A stretch of DNA of 33,416 bases. Source: Mytilinidion resinicola. Taxonomy: Eukaryota; Ascomycota; Dothideomycetes; Mytilinidiales; Mytilinidiaceae. The DNA is taken from NCBI RefSeq assembly GCF_010093595.1, contig NW_022985439.1, positions 368,336 to 401,751 on the forward strand. The letters are read 5' to 3'. Below the pieces are notes generated by a model. The model had not been told where the DNA came from, searched no databases, and saw nothing but the letters and a program-made list of their open reading frames with translations. The position numbers and the translations under genes are program-made. Every line of letters begins with the position of its first letter. Position 1 is the first letter of the stretch. Shown here in pieces: positions 32,335 to 33,416 of this stretch.

Positions 32335-33416
32335 TTACTGCGTTAAACAAGCAGTCTGCATTATTCCGTTAATCTTCGGCTGGCTTAGGTCCTTATTAGG
32401 ATGCTTAAACATCTTCGGTTGTCCTACTCTCTTTAGTGCTGTTGGCGCTGGCCCTAGTTCTATGCTGCCTTCGCGTGCGTTATTGTTAGCAGCTCTCCTC
32501 TTCCTGGACTGGGTTGAGGTTGTACACACCCCCAGCGGGGCCTGGGGCGTGTACAAGCTCGGCCCCTTATTAGTGTTATATCGGTGTGGCGTCGCCCACC
32601 TCTTTAACATAGCCCGTAGCTGGGCCCCTTTCCTTATGCTGCATTCGGCACTGTATGCCGGGTGGTTTCTCTTGCAGTTGGCGCACTTCTTAGTGTCTGT
32701 TGCCGTGCATTGTCTTGTGTTGTGTTCCCCTGCGCATACTGCACATCGGATGTCCTTCTTGCAGTGTCTTGCAACGTGCCCGTAGCCCTGGCATCTAAAG
32801 CACTGTGTGGCTACAAAGCCTGCTTCGTATCTTAAGGCTGTTAGCAATTGTCCACTTATTGCAAATCCCTTTATAATAGCTTTGTCTGCCATTGCTTCCG
32901 TGCGCACGCTGGCAATAATTGAGCTGGCGTGTCGGCCTGGGTTCTCTCGCGCAGCCTTTATGCCCTTCTTGTTCTTCCATGTCATCTTCTCGATAACTAG
33001 GCCTGGGTTGATTATCGCGTTGGCCCTGATAATGTCATCTTTAAGTGTTTGGCTTTCCAGGTCCGAGTTCTTAGGTACTCCATGCACCTCTATCAGCACT
33101 GCGGGCAGTTGTATGCGTGCCGTCTTGCCCAGCACCTGCACCCATTCCCTCTTCTTAAGCAGTGCTTCCTTTGTGGCCTCATCCGCGACGTATGCCTTGA
33201 CGTCTCCACTCTGTAGCTTCCTTATGCCGCTGATCTTCGTTGTGTCCGGTGGTCCGGCTGCTTGAAGCTTCTGGGTGATAGTTATGTTCGTATCTGCTGC
33301 GGTTGTGGTTCGCTCGTTGTCATCCTCGATATGGATGGTGATTTCATGGACATTTGTAGGTTGCCCTGCATACTGCCCATTTCCTGCTGCCTTCCCGTAT
33401 TGCGCAGCCATGCCGC
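32335..33416 (-). CDS. LINE C ORF1: gag-like RNA-binding protein with three zinc knuckles, intact but cut by window end
   Basis: An open frame of at least 358 codons from the window end to TAA at 32337-32335. The ATG at 33411 is probably internal: the frame is still open at 33416, and LINE A shows at least 35 more residues upstream, including a poly-Ala and hydrophobic stretch. Numbering from that ATG, residues 55-185 form a mixed alpha/beta region like the RRM-type part of LINE gag proteins. Zinc knuckles are at C204-C217 (CX2CX4HX4C), C223-C235 (CX2CX3HX4C) and C243-C257 (CX2CX3HX6C), coded at 32802-32641. A basic, Ser/Thr-rich tail follows (QSRKRRAANNNAR). The protein should bind element RNA in the ribonucleoprotein. 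Unlike LINE A and B it has no RIP stops. Confidence 0.88.
   Translation of the reverse strand, partial: GMAAQYGKAAGNGQYAGQPTNVHEITIHIEDDNERTTTAADTNITITQKLQAAGPPDTTKISGIRKLQSGDVKAYVADEATKEALLKKREWVQVLGKTARIQLPAVLIEVHGVPKNSDLESQTLKDDIIRANAIINPGLVIEKMTWKNKKGIKAARENPGRHASSIIASVRTEAMADKAIIKGFAISGQLLTALRYEAGFVATQCFRCQGYGHVARHCKKDIRCAVCAGEHNTRQCTATDTKKCANCKRNHPAYSAECSIRKGAQLRAMLKRWATPHRYNTNKGPSLYTPQAPLGVCTTSTQSRKRRAANNNAREGSIELGPAPTALKRVGQPKMFKHPNKDLSQPKINGIMQTACLTQ

Larger units (their letters stand above)
28241..33416 (-). mobile_element. LINE C: Tad1-type LINE, 5' end outside window, ORF1 end not mutated
   Basis: Third copy, minus strand, from the (AAT)n tail at 28241 to the window end. It lacks about 0.6 kb of 5' sequence compared with LINE B. 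From 28241 to about 32250 it is as RIP-mutated as LINE B; from about 32280 to 33416 it is GC-richer, and the reading frame is intact. The change of character happens inside one continuous element, with no joint sequence. Confidence 0.88.

Noticed and set aside
32462..33265. Plus-strand open frames of 107 and 152 codons, and a short minus-strand frame at 32795-32980
   Set aside because: They are shadows of the intact LINE ORF1 on the minus strand, which has clear zinc knuckles and homologues in LINE A and B.

Overview
The window looks like a stretch of AT-rich heterochromatin from a filamentous ascomycete, built from transposable elements and no visible host gene. Almost all of it carries the signature of repeat-induced point mutation (RIP): copies of one element differ nearly always by C/T or G/A, TpA is very common, CpA is scarce, stops are mostly TAG/TAA where the family has Gln or Trp, and catalytic Asp codons have become Asn codons. 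Genus cannot be named from the sequence.

Layout. 1-364 is the unmutated 3' end of a Fot1/pogo DNA transposon. 367-1948 is decayed AT-rich sequence. From about 1949 to 21495 lies one Tad1-type LINE (LINE A, plus strand) split by later insertions: a Mutator-like element (MULE-1, 5023-15829) that itself holds a complete Ty3/Gypsy chromovirus (gypsy-1, 5742-13368, with 502-bp LTRs and a 5-bp target duplication); a second Fot1/pogo element (16709-18558, TA duplication) beside the reverse transcriptase active site; and an unclassified insert of about 1.1 kb in the 3' UTR. 21496-21888 is a second gypsy gag fragment, which probably hosts LINE A. From 21889 a second MULE copy (minus strand) is broken up by two more copies of the LINE, B (22144-27948) and C (28241 to the window end).

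The insertions give a relative order: gypsy-1 entered MULE-1, which entered LINE A, which probably entered gypsy-2; LINE B and LINE C both entered MULE-2. Target duplications support most joints, and removing gypsy-1 plus one copy of its duplication restores the MULE-1 reading frame exactly.

Three islands escaped RIP: the Fot1 end at 1-364, the 3' part of MULE-1 (about 14290-15104 and 15690-15829, around a 585-base run of N), and the ORF1 end of LINE C (about 32280-33416). The first stops exactly at an element boundary, which fits a late insertion. The other two start inside an element, which is odd and may mean gene conversion or an assembly chimera. The only long intact coding pieces are in these islands: a Fot1 transposase C-terminus, a MULE transposase C-terminus with one in-frame stop, and a LINE ORF1 protein with three zinc knuckles. 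I found no tRNA, rRNA or CRISPR array.
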